64,000 nt of DNA from Owenia fusiformis (taxonomy: Eukaryota > Annelida > Polychaeta > Sabellida > Oweniidae). A program made the position numbers and the translations under genes. The notes beneath the pieces were generated by a model. That model was given only the letters and a program-made list of their open reading frames with translations, was not told the DNA's origin and ran no database searches. Shown here in pieces: positions 12,024-24,860 of the stretch; positions within the stretch are counted from its first letter, which is position 1; the number at the start of each line of letters is the position of its first letter. The stretch spans positions 28,036,684 to 28,100,683 of the forward strand of contig CAIIXF020000012.1 in NCBI GenBank assembly GCA_903813345.2, in the 5' to 3' direction.

Positions 12024-12630
12024 AATCACTATCAAGAGTCACTTTTAAAACCAGTTTGCGTAAATATTCAGGGAGAATGAAGCATTTAACAATCACAAAC
12101 CTGGATCTTACAAGAAAAGAAGAAATTTTACTGAATAGAACAAGATGTGATTTCATTTTTACTGGTCATCTTTTTCAACATAATTTTCAAGGTATTGACA
12201 GTCCCAAATGCATCTGTGGTTTTAAACAACAAACTACAAAGCATCTAATCTTCAAATGCCCTCTGTTGATTGTTATAAGAGAGAAACTTTGGGGGGAACT
12301 CAGGAACATGCCAGAAATGAACATTTTCTTTACAGGATGCTCTATAGAGCAAAAGCTAAATATCTTAATGTATGGCAGAGATGGAGTTAGCATAACATGC
12401 AGTTTTTCAATATTGAAGCATTTTACATCCTTTTTGTGTGAATGCATTGATATAATTATATAGTTTTAACACATTCCTGCCATGCATACATACATGTTGG
12501 TAGTCATTTTGTTGCTATTTTGTAAATTTGAATAAACTTTGAATTAACAGGGCCAATAATGCTGATTTCAGCCTCGGCCCTGTCATTTGTAGATAATTTT
12601 GTAAAGTAAAATAAAGAAACCATAAAAACT
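12024..12630 (+). mobile_element. LINE, 5'-truncated, with 11-bp target duplication
   Basis: An 11-mer (AAAACGAATCG) flanks the insert at 12013-12023 and 12631-12641. The frame in 12056-12463 is the extreme C terminus of a LINE ORF2: a C-x-C-x7-H-x4-C zinc-like segment (SPKCICG, TKHLIFKCP) downstream of the reverse transcriptase. A short 3' UTR with AATAAA motifs and an A-rich tail follows. The copy sits in the presumed intron downstream of gene B exon 3. Confidence 0.75.
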
Positions 12631-12774
12631 AAAACGAATCGGGAAAATTAAAATCGTTTTTCCATCTCTTTATAATCAGAAATACCACTGCTATGCTTAC
12701 AAATATGGAAAAATGCATAAAACGGATGAAAAAGTCTCTTGCAAAAATCTAATGAAAGACAAAAAACTACTAAC

Positions 12775-12931
12775 CGCCACTCTTCGAGTATCTCCCTCTT
12801 ATCATTTGAATACACCGTACCAACTCCATATAATGCAACACCTTTACGACTCCCTTTACAGTAATACCAATGAACGGAGAAATATGTATCAGGACCATGG
12901 CCTCGATTTTGTTCCAATATTTTTTGGACGC
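12775..12931 (-). CDS. Gene B, coding exon 3
   Basis: Acceptor TTTACATTTAG|G and donor CG|GTTAGT bound 157 bases. Phase 1 entry joins exactly with exon 2 (G|GC gives Gly84) and exit is phase 2. The piece encodes residues 84-135: VQKILEQNRGHG, VHWYYCKGSRKG, ALYGVGTVYSNDK, EILEEW. It is open only in this frame. The exon continues the same secreted protein; the next exon was not found within 9-12.7 kb. The family is not recognised. Confidence 0.55.
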
Positions 12932-13118
12932 CTAAATGTAAAGTTACTATAGTATATTATAATTGTTGAAATTGTCCCTACATTTCGTGCTTGTTTTCCA
13001 AAAATTATTATTTGTCTTAACCTATTCCACGTGGTATACGCATGCCGAAGACACTAATTTAATAATGAAATGTAGTGGCATGCATGCTTTACCCAGTTGC
13101 CGCCACCTAGAAAAACTT

Positions 13119-13630
13119 CAAATTACTACCTACATATCCGAAGTGTTCAATAAAGGAAATGAGATGTGTCCAAGTCGACCGATTGTGCCTTCAAATTACT
13201 ACCTACATATCCGATGTGTTCAATAAAGGAAATGAGATGTGTCAAAGTCGACCGATTGTGCCTTCAAATTACTACCTACATATCCGATGTGTTCAATAAA
13301 GGAAATGAGATGTGTCAAAGTCGACCGATTGTGCCTTCAAATTACTTTCTACATATATCCGAAGTGATCAATATAGGAAATGAGATGTGTCCAAGTCGAC
13401 CGATTGTGCCTTCAAATTACTACCTACATATCCGATGTGTTCAATAAAGGAAATGAGATGTGTCAAAGTCGACCGATTGTGCCTTCAAATTACTACCTAC
13501 ATATCCGATGTGTTCAATAAAGGAAATGAGATGTGTCCAAGTCGACCGATTGTGCCTTCAAATTACTACCTACATTTCCGAAGTGATCAATAAAGGAAAC
13601 GAGATGTGTCCAAGTCGACCGATTATGCAG
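13119..13630. repeat. 73-bp minisatellite, about 7 copies
   Basis: Exact 73-bp spacing (for example 13119 to 13192) of a unit with CAAATTACTACCTACATATC, CAATAAAGGAAATGAGATG and GTCGACCGATTGTG. 73 is not a multiple of 3, so open frames over it rotate through the three frames and are artefacts. It lies in gene B intron 2. Confidence 0.85.
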
Positions 13631-13967
13631 GGTAACATAATATTATAAATTGGACATATGTTTAAGGATTTTCAAATGACGAGAATTACAGCCATAAGCC
13701 CTTTAAAATTCAAAAGAAATATTTAAGATTTAGTAAGATTGCGTTCTTTGTGTGTTTCCCCTTGGACTCACATTATACAATATTGTCCACAAAAAGGACC
13801 ATTCTCAGTTTTGAGAATGAAGTTCATCGGCTTATTTTAACGTTATCAATGTCGCCAACAATTTTGAATTACATAATGAACCCCATCGTCAAGGGCTCTT
13901 GACGACGGGGGGGGGGGTTCCCTAATATTTGTTTTATGAAAGAAATAAAAATATTACCATAATTTAA

Positions 13968-14778
13968 TCTTACCCCCGTATCACACCAAACTAGTTCTTA
14001 CCCGTTCTTGCCAGTCCTACGAAAACGTCGTAAAACGGGCTCAATCTGGCTGTGGTCGGGAAATATGTCTGAAATAATTAGCTTCTTCGTTCTTAAATAG
14101 TCTTCAATACGTCCATCTCGTTCGCAGTTCGTTCAGGTCGCACCACGTCGGTGTGCAACGTCGTAGAACGCGTCCCTTAGTCTAGAAGGTCAACATGACC
14201 TGATTACAGAACGGTATGGTCGCCATCGAATTTTGAATCGATTCAAAATTCTAAAATCACATTCCCGTCCGAGAACGTTCATAAAGTTCGTAAATAGACC
14301 TTAGAAAGTTGCAGCTACGTTCATTCCGTTCGCACACAGTTTAAAACCAGTTTTGAAAGAACGCAGTGGCAACTTGTTTGGTGTGATAGCTATGTTTTTG
14401 CTAACTCGTTCATAAGCAATGTTAAATACGTTCTTAATCAGTTTAAACCCGTTTGCAATTAGTTCTACCTCGTTCTCAACACGTCCTCAGACAGTTCAAC
14501 TCGTTGTTAAAACGTCCCTAGTAGGATTGAAGTACGACGGTTCCGTTCGTAGTACGTCCAGCTCGTCGTTAGTACGTTGTCACTCGTTCTAATTGTAGAA
14601 CGTCACAACCACGAGAACATTTTGAGCATTGTCTAAGTTCTAGAGGACCTACCCGTTCGAGTACGTTCAATGAAGTTTGTAAATAGATCCCAAACGGTTC
14701 TTAGTAGGTTCAGTCCGTTCGTACACAGTAGAAGCCCGTTTTCGAGAACGTTGTGAGAACTAGTTTGGTGGGGTAGGG
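13968..14778. mobile_element. piggyBac-like nonautonomous element
   Basis: TTAA occurs at 13964-13967 and 14779-14782. Inside it the ends are inverted: a CTTACCCC or CCTACCCC start, then CACCAAACTAGTTCT. The interior is rich in degenerate GTTCGTACGT or ACGTTC motifs and holds another internal copy of the TTGTTTGGTGTGATAG end. No transposase seen. TTAA duplication points to piggyBac; the assignment is inference. Confidence 0.5.
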
Positions 14779-14916
14779 TTAAATATTCAAAAGATGACAT
14801 TTCAAGCTACACTATTTAAAAAATCAAAATTGTTGGCGAAAGTGATAACTTTGAAATACGTTTCACGTCGAAATAAGCCGATGAACTTCATTCTCCAAAC
14901 CGAGAATGGTACTTAC

Positions 14917-15078
14917 CTTCTCTACCATGACCGGAGTTTAGACCATCAACAGCAATTACGGCATCTTTGTCCCAGAAACTTGCAGCAACAGTGCAGTTAG
15001 GCTTCATCGAGTTTGTGCATTCTGGTAGCAAAATTGCGTCTTCATATTCCTTTGAGAAATTACTTAACTTTTTTAGCC
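14917..15078 (-). CDS. Gene B, coding exon 2
   Basis: Acceptor CATTTCAG|GG and donor GAAG|GTAAGT bound 162 bases, entering in phase 1 (T|GG gives Trp30) and leaving in phase 1. It encodes LKKLSNFSKEYED, ILLPECTNS, KPNCTVAASFWDKDAV and IAVDGLNSGHGRE, with two Cys that could pair. An AVDG motif faintly recalls F5/8-type or fucolectin lectins, but too weakly to assign. Frame and phases agree with exons 1 and 3. Confidence 0.65.
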
Positions 15079-15122
15079 CTGAAATGACCATTATATTTAA
15101 TCATCTCTATAACGAAAACACG

Positions 15123-15625
15123 GGAATAGCCTGACAACGGTATCTGGTATCAGATACCGTTGTCACAGATGGCGGGCATAACCGTCGCTTCAAATGTTAA
15201 ATACATGTAATAGAGCACCCAAACTAAATTCCTTTGGAACAACAATCAATCAAAGTGTCTTAATACTCTTTGTACAGTTAATAATGTTCTACCATCGAAA
15301 TAAAGCTTTTAATTTAACCGATCAAAATGAGATACGGGACAACAGACACTGTAATTACCATATGCAGTTGTCTTTCTTAATTGTACTCAAATTCAGATTC
15401 CGTTGTCATTGACGATATCAAAGACGCTAAATTATGGCGATTCACAGCCCAATTTGATCGAAATTGGGATTTCATATGAAACATCATCACAAGAGCTTAA
15501 TGCATGCTTAAAATTAGCGACGATAAAAAACCATTAAATGAGGACCAAGTGATTAAACAGTAGAAGCGACGGTTATGTCCGCCATTTGTGACAACGGTAT
15601 CTGACTACCATTGTCAGGCTATTCC
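15123..15625. mobile_element. Foldback MITE in gene B intron 1
   Basis: Inverted ends of about 70 bp: GGAATAGCCTGACAACGGTA, an inner TATCAGATACCGTTGTCACA, then GGCATAACCGTCGCTTC. The interior is AT-rich without coding content. Confidence 0.7.
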
Positions 15626-16177
15626 AGGGTGGTATACAAGAAGATTCGCGTGGCCCAATTACTCAGATGCGAGTAGGAAGTTACCAGGGGAAATAACATG
15701 GCAGGGTATTACAATTTTCCTTTAACTTGAATATGCATCAGGTTTAGTGGTTCACTTTTCATATTACCTTAAATGTAAGTGATAGTTATACAAATTAAAA
15801 TATGTCCAGTAAAAGAAAATATTATCTGCCCGACACAAGAAAAGATATTTCACTTTTTGTAGTTTTACAACAAGGGGTCTATGGGGAATCTCCCCGACCT
15901 TGAAGTCACATTTTCCCAAAAAATTAAATTTTCAAAGATGATAAACTCTTTTCAAAACCACATTTTTAGATGTAATTTTATATGTAGATTCCAAATATGA
16001 CACCAGTTTGACTGAATTGTGATTTTTAATGACGTAAATCAAGATTATTTCTACTCGCATCTAGGATAGTATTAGCCTGATTGGTGAAACATACATGAAT
16101 TCAAATGCGAGTCAAATACCGTTAAATATTCCCTTCTCTATCTGTAAACGGATAAAACTACGTATGGGGTAACTTAC

Positions 16178-16265
16178 AGAGTTGTTCTCTCTTCGTTCTT
16201 TCCCATCGTTGTGCTTCCGTGGAGACAGATACAAGTACTGTCAAAATAAGCACTCGATTCATCAT
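16178..16265 (-). CDS. Gene B, first coding exon: secreted protein
   Basis: Two adjacent ATGs (16265 and 16262) start an 88-base exon ending CTC T|GTAAGT. It encodes a signal peptide (MMNRVLILTVLVSVSTEAQ) followed by RWERTKREQL. Exon length class, exit phase, donor (TCTGTAAGTTA) and the KRE segment match gene A. A GGTATATAAAACC TATA-like element lies about 55 bases upstream. With exons 2 and 3 it gives at least 135 aa of a small secreted protein with Cys. Function unknown; not recognised. Confidence 0.65.
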
Positions 16266-16317
16266 ATTTTGGTATTGTAAGTTATTCTAGATTTCCTCTG
16301 GTGATCTTTCGTCTGTA

Positions 16318-16331
16318 AGGTTTTATATACC
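16318..16331 (-). promoter_or_regulatory. TATA-like element of gene B
   Basis: GGTATATAAAAC on the minus strand, about 55 bases before the first ATG. The flanking ATTATAACATATGG block is shared with gene A, so the promoter region was duplicated with the gene. Confidence 0.45.
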
Positions 16332-16683
16332 ATATGTTATAATTTGTCCAGGCTATTATATCGCATCAAATGTTTTGCTGCATTTTACGACTTGATTTAC
16401 TATCCAAATGAATATTATGCAATGCAATGTGTTTACCACTAGCTATTTATAAATGGAAATATTTTTCAAACATTTTATACCTCATTTTTCAAATATTTTA
16501 TTGTCATCGTCGTGTTCAATCTGCACGAAACTGTTTTGCGGTCGTTTTATTTTAAGAAATGCGAAGTTAGTGCTACGGCCACCATCTTTGTGTCCAAACC
16601 ACCTAGATTCAAATTGACTTCAGATCCTAGGGACCCCAAAGCATGAAAAAATGTGGAAGAGAACCTAAGTCGCGAATACTTGG

Positions 16684-16795
16684 CGATACACTGGTCCACT
16701 CGCGCACAGAGAGGTCTGTGCTCGCGAACCACTTGTACTTACATGTAGTGGTTTGCAAGCACGGATCTCTGTACGTGAGTAGAGAAATATGTTCG
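16684..16795. repeat. Imperfect hairpin
   Basis: ACAGAGAGGTCTGTGCTCGC, then GAACCACTTGTAC, is followed by its inverse ending ATCTCTGT. Arms are about 50 bp. It is probably the core of an older foldback element (16540-16910). Confidence 0.4.
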
Positions 16796-18119
16796 GTAGC
16801 GAGGAAATAGTGATGCGCGGCTAAAGATTTTAGGTTCGCGGTGTGAGGATCGTGATTCGAGTGCAAGGAACGTAGTTCGCGACGACAGAACGGATGTTCG
16901 CGTCGATGGAAGTCTATGAGGCCTGTAATTGTTTTAGTTAAAATATTACACCGGATTTATTGTTGTAGTCTTTCTGTCTAGACGGGAGAAATTTAAATGT
17001 GTACTTTACGAGAATATGATTAACATGTCTTATGCGACAATTCGAGCAATGTAATGATCTCAATACCATTTTGCCAATCTATAGACGAGGTTATTGCCTT
17101 CACTTTTTTCTAAGAAAGCCCAACTTAGGACTTGATTTTAAATCTGAAGCATTTTTTAAAATCAAATACGTTTAAATGTAAAGCCGATCACTAATAGTAT
17201 TATTAGTTTTTGGGAGGCTTCCTCTGTTACAGATCCAACTGCTCTGTTTGCTCTCTTTTAAGCCATGAGGGTGGGAGTCCTACATTCTTGAACATTCGGT
17301 TTAGAGATGTCGATTGGAATCCTCTTCAACCTTCTTCGACGGAATAGTAATGAACTTTCCAACCTTTTGGCCTCTATCGATTTACCAGATCATGGTACTT
17401 GGCGCTTTTGAGTTCGTGTGCTACCTCAATGCGATCTTCCCAAAGTACTGTATACTGGATGAGCGTGGTGTAAAAGTGGTTTTGAAAAGTAGCAAATTTC
17501 TCTTCATATAGGTTATTTGTGGTTTATTATTATACATTGATTCTGAAATTATTGGTGTCTAGTTTTTCAGTGTTTTGGAAATATTCAGATTTATACCCCC
17601 CTGGTGTAATTTTAAGGGGGGTACTTGGAAAGCCATATATCATTCCTAGAATATAGAGTCAATCATCTTGATTTTTCCAGGTAATCATGCACTTATCATG
17701 TCCTACCATTATGACAAGTTTCATTAAAGTTGATCAACTGGTTGCTATGGAAATGGAGATCATATGTTAAAAAGTACACATTTTCGTCAAAATGTAAGAT
17801 ACCCCATGAGACAAAACACATATTATTTTCATGAAATTGGAAGGAATCACCATGAAACCATTTTAGAAAACTTATTCAAAGGATATTTGATAATATTAAA
17901 TCAACTGCTGTTTTATCTTATCCACACAGTGGAATCTATTGCTGATGATTATATGGCAATGCAAGTAAATTTAGAAAGGGGATGTGGCACTTTTCCAAAG
18001 AATTCTTTATTTGTGTTCAACTTTTTGAAGAAAATAAGTAACCATTTGTCCTGAAATTAACAGATATTATTCACATCATTATGTTTGACTATCATGGAAA
18101 ATTTCATCAGTGTTGGATA

Positions 18120-18800
18120 ACTGGTTACTATGGTAAACAGATTTATACCCCATGGGTATGATTTTAAGGGGGGTACAATGAAATCCATCTATAATTCCTA
18201 GAATATACAGCCATTCATCTTGATATTTACAGGTAATCATCTACTTATAATGCACTACCACTATGACAAGTTTCATTAATATTTAACACTTGGTAGCTAT
18301 GGTAACAGAAATAATTTATTAAAAAATACACATTAAGGAGATACTATGTATAATTCCTGGAATTAATCATCTTGATATTTATGGGTAATCATCTGCTTAT
18401 CATGTCTTACCAGTATGACAAGTGCCATCAATGTTGGTCAATTGGTTGCTATGGTAACAGAAATCATTTCTTAAAAATTGCACATCAAGGGGGTACTATG
18501 TATAATTCCCAGAATATTTAATCAATCATCTTGATATTTACAGGTAATCATCTGCTTATCATGTCCTACCAGTATGACAAGTGCCATCAATGTTGGTCAA
18601 TTGGTTGCTCTGGTAACAGAAATAATTTGTTAAAAAGTGCACATAAAGGGGGTACTATGAAAGCCATGTATAATTCCTAGAATATTCAATCAATCATCTT
18701 GATATTTACGGGTAATCATCCCGTTACATGTCCTACCAGTATAACAAGTGCCTCAATGTTGGTAATTTGGTTGCTATGGTAACAGAAATCATTTGTTAAA
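18120..18800. repeat. ~170-bp tandem repeats in E1 left arm
   Basis: About four units of TCCTAGAATATNNAATCATCTTGATATTTACAGG-type sequence followed by CTTATCATGTCCTACCA, GACAAGTTTCAT and GGTTGCTATGGTAACAGAAA. The inverse is found at 20100-20482 and 31141-31480. Confidence 0.7.
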
Positions 18801-18970
18801 AACAAAGAGTACACATTTTCGTAAAAATCTAAGACTCATGTAACCTTTGACATTAAGCACATAATATGTTCATCATTTCGGGAGAAATAAGCATGGAAAC
18901 ATTTCATAAAACTTATCACATCTCATTAATCACAACAGTGGACGCTTTATTGCCATCACTGGTCATCAAC

Positions 18971-19599
18971 GTGTTACGCGGTAAACACTATACAAAAATA
19001 TGTCATATTCCGCAACGAATATGGCATATTCACTTGCGGTGTATGACAGATTCACCTGCGGTATATGGCATACACACTAACCAATGAGAACGTGATACGG
19101 AAGTGCGCAATTGTCAATTGCATCGATTGAACGAACAAGTAAATCATTCTAAATTATTATAGTGATTACTGAATCAACAGTACTGTATCGAATATATTAA
19201 CTTAGCAGAAGTATCAGTCACCAATCTCGCGTAATAAAGTTACTCAATCAACCCAGGATTCATATATTAGTACTCGACGCACTAACTATATTGGTAATCC
19301 AGTGTAGTTTTACATTTGGAGTCGATTCTCGCAACCAATCAAATCAAGGCTTTCTGTATCACGTTTTCACCTGCAGTATATGTCATATTCACCTGTGGTG
19401 TATGGCATATTCCGCAAGTGAGTATGACATATTCCGCAAGTGAGTATCGGTATTCACTGAAATCAATGTATGGCATATTCACTGCGGAATATCGCATACT
19501 CACCTGCGGAATATGCCATATACCGCAGGTGAGTATGGCATATTCACCCGTATCACAAATACAGTGCAACCATGAATGTACCCATATACCGCGTAACAC
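18971..19599. mobile_element. E4: element with palindromic internal motifs
   Basis: Ends GTGTTACGCGGTA and its inverse, flanked by a 3-bp direct repeat AAC (18968-18970 and 19600-19602). Both ends hold many copies of a palindrome-like motif, ATTCACCTGCGGTATATGGC, in both orientations; short open frames over them are artefacts. It sits at the centre of E1. Confidence 0.6.
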
Positions 19600-20589
19600 A
19601 ACGGACATGTTTTACACTCAGAGTAATACATGCTGTTGTTCTCAACTTTTTTATGTCTGATGTTTTTTTTCAACTGTTCATTGTTTTTAGAATTCATTAA
19701 GAAGCATTTCCAGTATTTTTAATTGGGTGTTATAGTTGTATTTATCTCTTAGTTTGTTTATTACAAGTGACGTGGTAACTTGTTGATGGCAAAATAGAGC
19801 CAAATTGGCCAGACCAACCCATTCCACCTGATGATCTCATAGACATATAGTCACATAAAGATTGCAACGGATGCTTTGACAGAAGTAGACGTTGAAAGAT
19901 CTATGAATGAGGATTTTGATGCAAATGATATAAAAGATGACTAAGTGAGATCAGCTCATAATTTACTATGTCCCTACGCATAATGTGACAGCCGCATTCT
20001 GCATAGTTTTATTATCATAAGCAAATACAATATATCAAATGGCCCAGATGGAATATCCATTGATTAAATATTATCAGACATACTCAAAATAGGTTTTTAA
20101 AAATGTTTTCATGCTAATTCCTCCTAATTTGATGAAGATTTTCAATGTCTTAGGGTGTGTCTTAAAATTTTACGAAATGTGTACTTTTTTAACAAATAGA
20201 TTTATACCCACATTTGACCCACATTGATGAAACTTGTCATCATGGTAGGACATGATAAGTAGTAGATTGTCTGTAAATATCGTAATGATTGTTTTGATAT
20301 TTAAGGAATCATAAATGGCTTTCATAGTACGTCCTAATGTGTACTTTTTAACAAATGATTTCTGTTACCATAGCAACCATTTGCCCCGCATTTATGAACT
20401 TTGTCATAGTGGAAGAACATGGTGAGTAGATAACTACCTGCAAATAACAAGATGATTGGTTAGATATTCTAGGAATTATATATCAGCAGGAGATCCAAGA
20501 CGTCATTTCCATTGTTCTTTCGGCAAAATCGCGTAGTAATCTACGGTGATCAGTCCATTTAAATGTCACGCATTTGAACGTCATGGTGT

Positions 20590-21640
20590 ATACATGCATT
20601 TCTAATCGATCATATCTCAGTCAATATTTATCATTATATTATAAATTTGATAATTAATGAAAGCTTATTACAAGGGCATTATGTACGTGAATTAATTATT
20701 TCGATCCGATAAAATACCACCAAGATACGGGTGCTAACGTGTTGACATATTTTTCATTAAAAATGCAGAAATGTGTATCATTTTCGCGCGTTAATTAGGC
20801 TATTTAAGCAAGTCTGGGCAAAAAATGTTTTTCACTCATCATTTAGCCCACATTGAGCTCTTTCTAATGGTAAAATTGATTTTTTCTGAAACCCCTGAAG
20901 ACAAATTTCTGCCAACTTTCCGTAACGACGAGTGAAAATTCATGGTTTTTCCCGCAAACCAATGACGTCGTACTTCTCGATTTTTATATCAAGATTAGAT
21001 TTGATACGCGTATGATATTTGTTCACGGTCATATCTCGGTCAATATTCGTCATTGGATGATAATTTTTATAGTTAATGAAAGCTTATTACAAGGGTATTG
21101 CGCATGTGGATTAATCATTTCGACCCGATTAAATACCACCCAGCTACGGATACAAACGTGTTGACATTTTTTCAGTGAAATTCACTGAAAATGCAAAAAT
21201 GTGTATCATATTCGCGTATTAATTGGGCTATTAAATCTCGTCAGATTAAAAAATGTTTTTCACTCTACATTTAGCCCACAATAAGCTCTTTCCAATGGTA
21301 TAATTGCTTTTTTCTGAAACCTCTGAAGACAAATTTCTGCCAACTTTCTGTAACGACGAGTGAAAAATCATGGTTTTTACCGCAAACCAATGGCGACGTC
21401 GTATTTCTCGATTTTTATACCAAGATTTGATACGCGTATGATATTTCTTCACGGTCATATCTCGGTCAATATGCATTAATGATTCATGAATCGAATACTA
21501 CATAAAAGAGTATTACAAGCACATCGCATTGATGGACTTATTACATATGATCCGATGGAATACAGCCAATTAAACCAGGTTTTTCTGTTACCGTTCTTCA
21601 CGCCAAATGCGTAAATATCACTCGTTTTAGCGCATTAATT
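20590..21640. repeat. ~425-bp tandem repeats, about 2.5 copies
   Basis: Copies share GGTCATATCTCGGTCAATAT, AATGAAAGCTTATTACAAGG, ACAAATTTCTGCCAACTTTC and GTATTTCTCGATTTTTATA. A fragment (ACAAATTTCTGCCAACTTTG) recurs in direct orientation at 30810, near the other end of E3. Confidence 0.6.
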
Positions 21641-22587
21641 GAGGCATAAAACATATCCAGGAAAGAATGTGTTGGTCATCAGTAAGAATTCATTTCCAAC
21701 TTTGAACAATGAAAGTCAAAATACCCGGCTTTTACTTTTACGTAGTGAGGTCGGCGGCCGTCTCTATTTCTCGATTTGTCCAATGAGGGAATTGCAATCA
21801 TTGCTCGCTCTGTATTTAAATCTATTTTATATCATGACCAGACACCGGATATCACGGCGATGAATAAATGTCCGAATTAAGCGAATTATTTCGAAGGCAT
21901 GTTTTATTCGAAAATGATCAGCATACGTATACATATTCATTCATAGCATAATGACCCGTGGTTAGTAGTCTCGGATGAGCTGTGAATGCCATCTATGCCC
22001 GGCCTCAATTCAACAATGAAGGTGCGCCCCTAAATCAACACGCAATTAAAAATCCTCCAATAAAACAGAGTTTAAAAAAAACATTGTACTGGTAATTTCA
22101 GCATTATGTTCCGAGGAGCCACTCACCAAATAGCCACAATTTGTTAATTGTGCATCCTCAGTCTGTCAGCCGCTTAGCGTATGGATCAGTGACGCTGACC
22201 GCATATTGCACCTTTTATAATTTGTAGCAGTTTGCACAACGTCGACGTGCAACTTGAGATTTCTTACTCTTGAGTGCAATGAGGACTGGCTCCCAGAATT
22301 TCATTTCTTGTGAGTTTTGGAATGTTTCGTTTGGAAATAAGACCAAAATTCACGATTCAAATGTTGATGTGAACAAAATGGCGGTTGTTGGGATTCGAAT
22401 CTTGAAGCACGACATCCCCATATATGAGACAGAATATGTGTGTTGCACTCTGGGAGGCAACCCTCTTTACCCTTGGGAAAATCAATAGTGCATAGACTTT
22501 ATTTATTTAAGAATTGAAAGGAAGTGAAGTTAACGATATATACAATTATACTTTTCTGCCAAAAAAGCACATTAATTTCGTGGGTAT

Positions 22588-22823
22588 TAAAGGACCGCGA
22601 GTTGTTTATAAAATGAAACTGGGGAGCTTTTTCGTACATTCCGCTTGTGTTTTTCATCTAAAAAACATCAATACACTTTAAAACACAGTGTAACAAAACT
22701 CGGGTGTTAATCCATATATATAATCCTTGAAAATGAGAAATATTTTTTAGGATTATATGGTGCAATCTTAGTCAATTAAATGTTTTAAAGTGTATCATTC
22801 TACAAACAATTCGAGGTCCTTTA
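22588..22823. mobile_element. MITE
   Basis: Inverted ends TAAAGGACCGCGAGTTGTTT versus TAAAGGACCTCGAATTGTTT (minus strand). Non-coding. Confidence 0.6.
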
Positions 22824-23232
22824 CCCTACAAAACTCCCATACCCTTCTGTTTTCCTGGCGTTTTCACGAACCTTCCCTGTTCCACCTAACAAGACTCTTT
22901 CCCCCCATTGCTATACCCGTATACTGCCCATAGATCTGTGCACAGGAGTTTCACGCGGAAGATGAACTTATTCTAGGAAATATTGTGGAAAAATTACACA
23001 GCAAATCATTCCTCAACTATATACACTGACCGTTGAATGCAATTATTCATATATTTCATTTCATCAATAATCATAAAATCATGACGCTAACATGCGAGCA
23101 TGCTGACTTGGTTTTAATTCTAAAAATTAAGATATGTGCAGTAATATAGAACCAAATAATATTCATTCATAATATGCTAGGTTATAGAACAAGTACTCAT
23201 ATGTCTATGTGGAGATCAATTCTGAATAAAAA

Positions 23233-23556
23233 GAGGGGTGGACTCCCAGAGCTTTAGCGATGACTGATATATTAGTCTCTTGCTACCACCTTTGTTTGCG
23301 CAAATTCTCACGAGTTAGTTTTCTAATATTACACGTTGCGTGATGTTTCTTCATCTTGATGTGAAAATCCAAGCTATGATATTGGTTAACACCCCAGAAA
23401 TAACAGTATTATTTGAAGCGTTGTTAGAAAATTTGAATCCGCAATTTTTGTTTATCGATTTGGACCAATCAGAGGTGTACGAATTGTACGTCATCTCAAT
23501 ACATGTTTACATTATAAGTGTAGTCATCTTTGAACTCTGGGGCTAATCCACCCCTC
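23233..23556. mobile_element. MITE
   Basis: Ends GAGGGGTGGACTCCCAGAG and the inverse of CTCTGGGGCTAATCCACCCCTC. Interior non-coding. Confidence 0.55.
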
Positions 23557-24091
23557 GGTTCTGAAATATATATGCATGAATACTCAGTAAACATGCGTAT
23601 GGTAATATTTCTCAAATGTAAAGATTCAGTTCTATGTACATTCTCTCAATGACAAATAATGATCTAGACATTCTTATCAGAAGCTTATTCCATGGCTCAA
23701 AGGTTCAAACTAACAATTATGCTATTAGACAGTGTTGTGTATGTAGTGCAGAATCACAGAAGTGTAGTATAGCAGACAGCTCCAAGTGATACCTCAATCT
23801 CCCAATTCTTTATGGGTCAAGATTTACTACATCTTAATTTTCAACATAACACAAAACATTTTTTTCAATATAACACAAATCATTTTAATTTTTTCAACAT
23901 AACAAAAATCATTTTAATTTGTTGAGCTACTCCAGAAGATCATACTACTGCACATATTATCCACTGTCTATTTAAACATTTCATTGAAACGAATCAGGAA
24001 GACTGGCAGTGTCATTTGGAACTAATTCTCTATTAGTTTATGTTCATTATAGAATGAACTATATTCAGGTTTTGAATTCATGGAGGGAATT

Positions 24092-24213
24092 TTAGAATAC
24101 ATTCTGTAGTTTTCCTTCTTTTGTATCTGCAATTTTGCTGGAGGTCAACTTCGTCAGCATATCTTCAACTCCAGAGAATATGATGGCTAGCTTCTCCTCT
24201 ACTGCCATGGGAA
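24092..24213 (-). CDS. Gene C, terminal exon
   Basis: Acceptor ATCTTTGCAG|TT precedes 39 open codons and a TAA at 24094-24092. The peptide reads PMAVEEKLAIIFSG, EDMLTKLTSSKIAD, KEGKLQNVF: hydrophilic with an amphipathic helix look. Entry phase 1 fits the proposed exon at 26787-26853. Product unknown. Confidence 0.45.
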
Positions 24214-24657
24214 CTGCAAAGATATATCATAAACATAAAAGAACAGGTCCATTTAACAGCCTATTGGTCCACTTTTTCCAAAAAACTCATTCTTCCATTT
24301 ACTTTTAAACCTGATTGCAAGTTGTAGATAAACCTTTTTTCTTGAGATGTGCAATTTCAAAAAGTGGCATTAGTTTTCAGTTTCTTTGAAAAATTGACGG
24401 TAAGAACCCCTATCACAAGGTTGTCTGAATATGGGTACACACTATGTTAACCACCAGAATAATATCAAAACTTATCATTGTATAGAATTTACTATATGGA
24501 ACATATGGCATACAAGCATTCGGAGTAGAATATTAACAAAATCCAGCTACGTATGAAGTTTACCAATCCAAATCTGGAAAACATTGTCATTTTTTGTTCA
24601 CTTTGTTATCAAGTTTTAGCATGGTGCTCATTCCCTTTCATTGAAAATTTAACCATC

Positions 24658-24752
24658 AGCCCACACTCCCACAAAAAAGATATTGAAACTGTATAATGCA
24701 GAGACTGTAAAGTAGCTTCCCTGCAAATATCATTTTTGTGGGAGTGTGGGCT
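24658..24752. mobile_element. Short palindromic MITE
   Basis: AGCCCACACTCCCACAAAAA and its inverse at the other end, about 26-bp arms, 95 bp in all. Confidence 0.6.
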
Positions 24753-24860
24753 CACCACCAAAACTTAACTTTTGTGATAAAAATAAGGCTGATTTGTTTA
24801 TGTTTTCAATATGGCTGCTAACCTGGGCATACATGTACACTACATAATTGCATGTACAGA

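Noticed and set aside
13163-13648. Overlapping open frames with repeated peptides
   Set aside because: Produced by a 73-bp minisatellite whose frame rotates each unit; no splice or start evidence.
19316-19697. Open frames with repeated CGI-HIPQVSM peptide
   Set aside because: Both strands translate the same palindromic motif of E4; not a gene.
22270-22488. 72-codon frame MSAMRTGSQNF...
   Set aside because: No splice context, motif or paralogue; likely chance.
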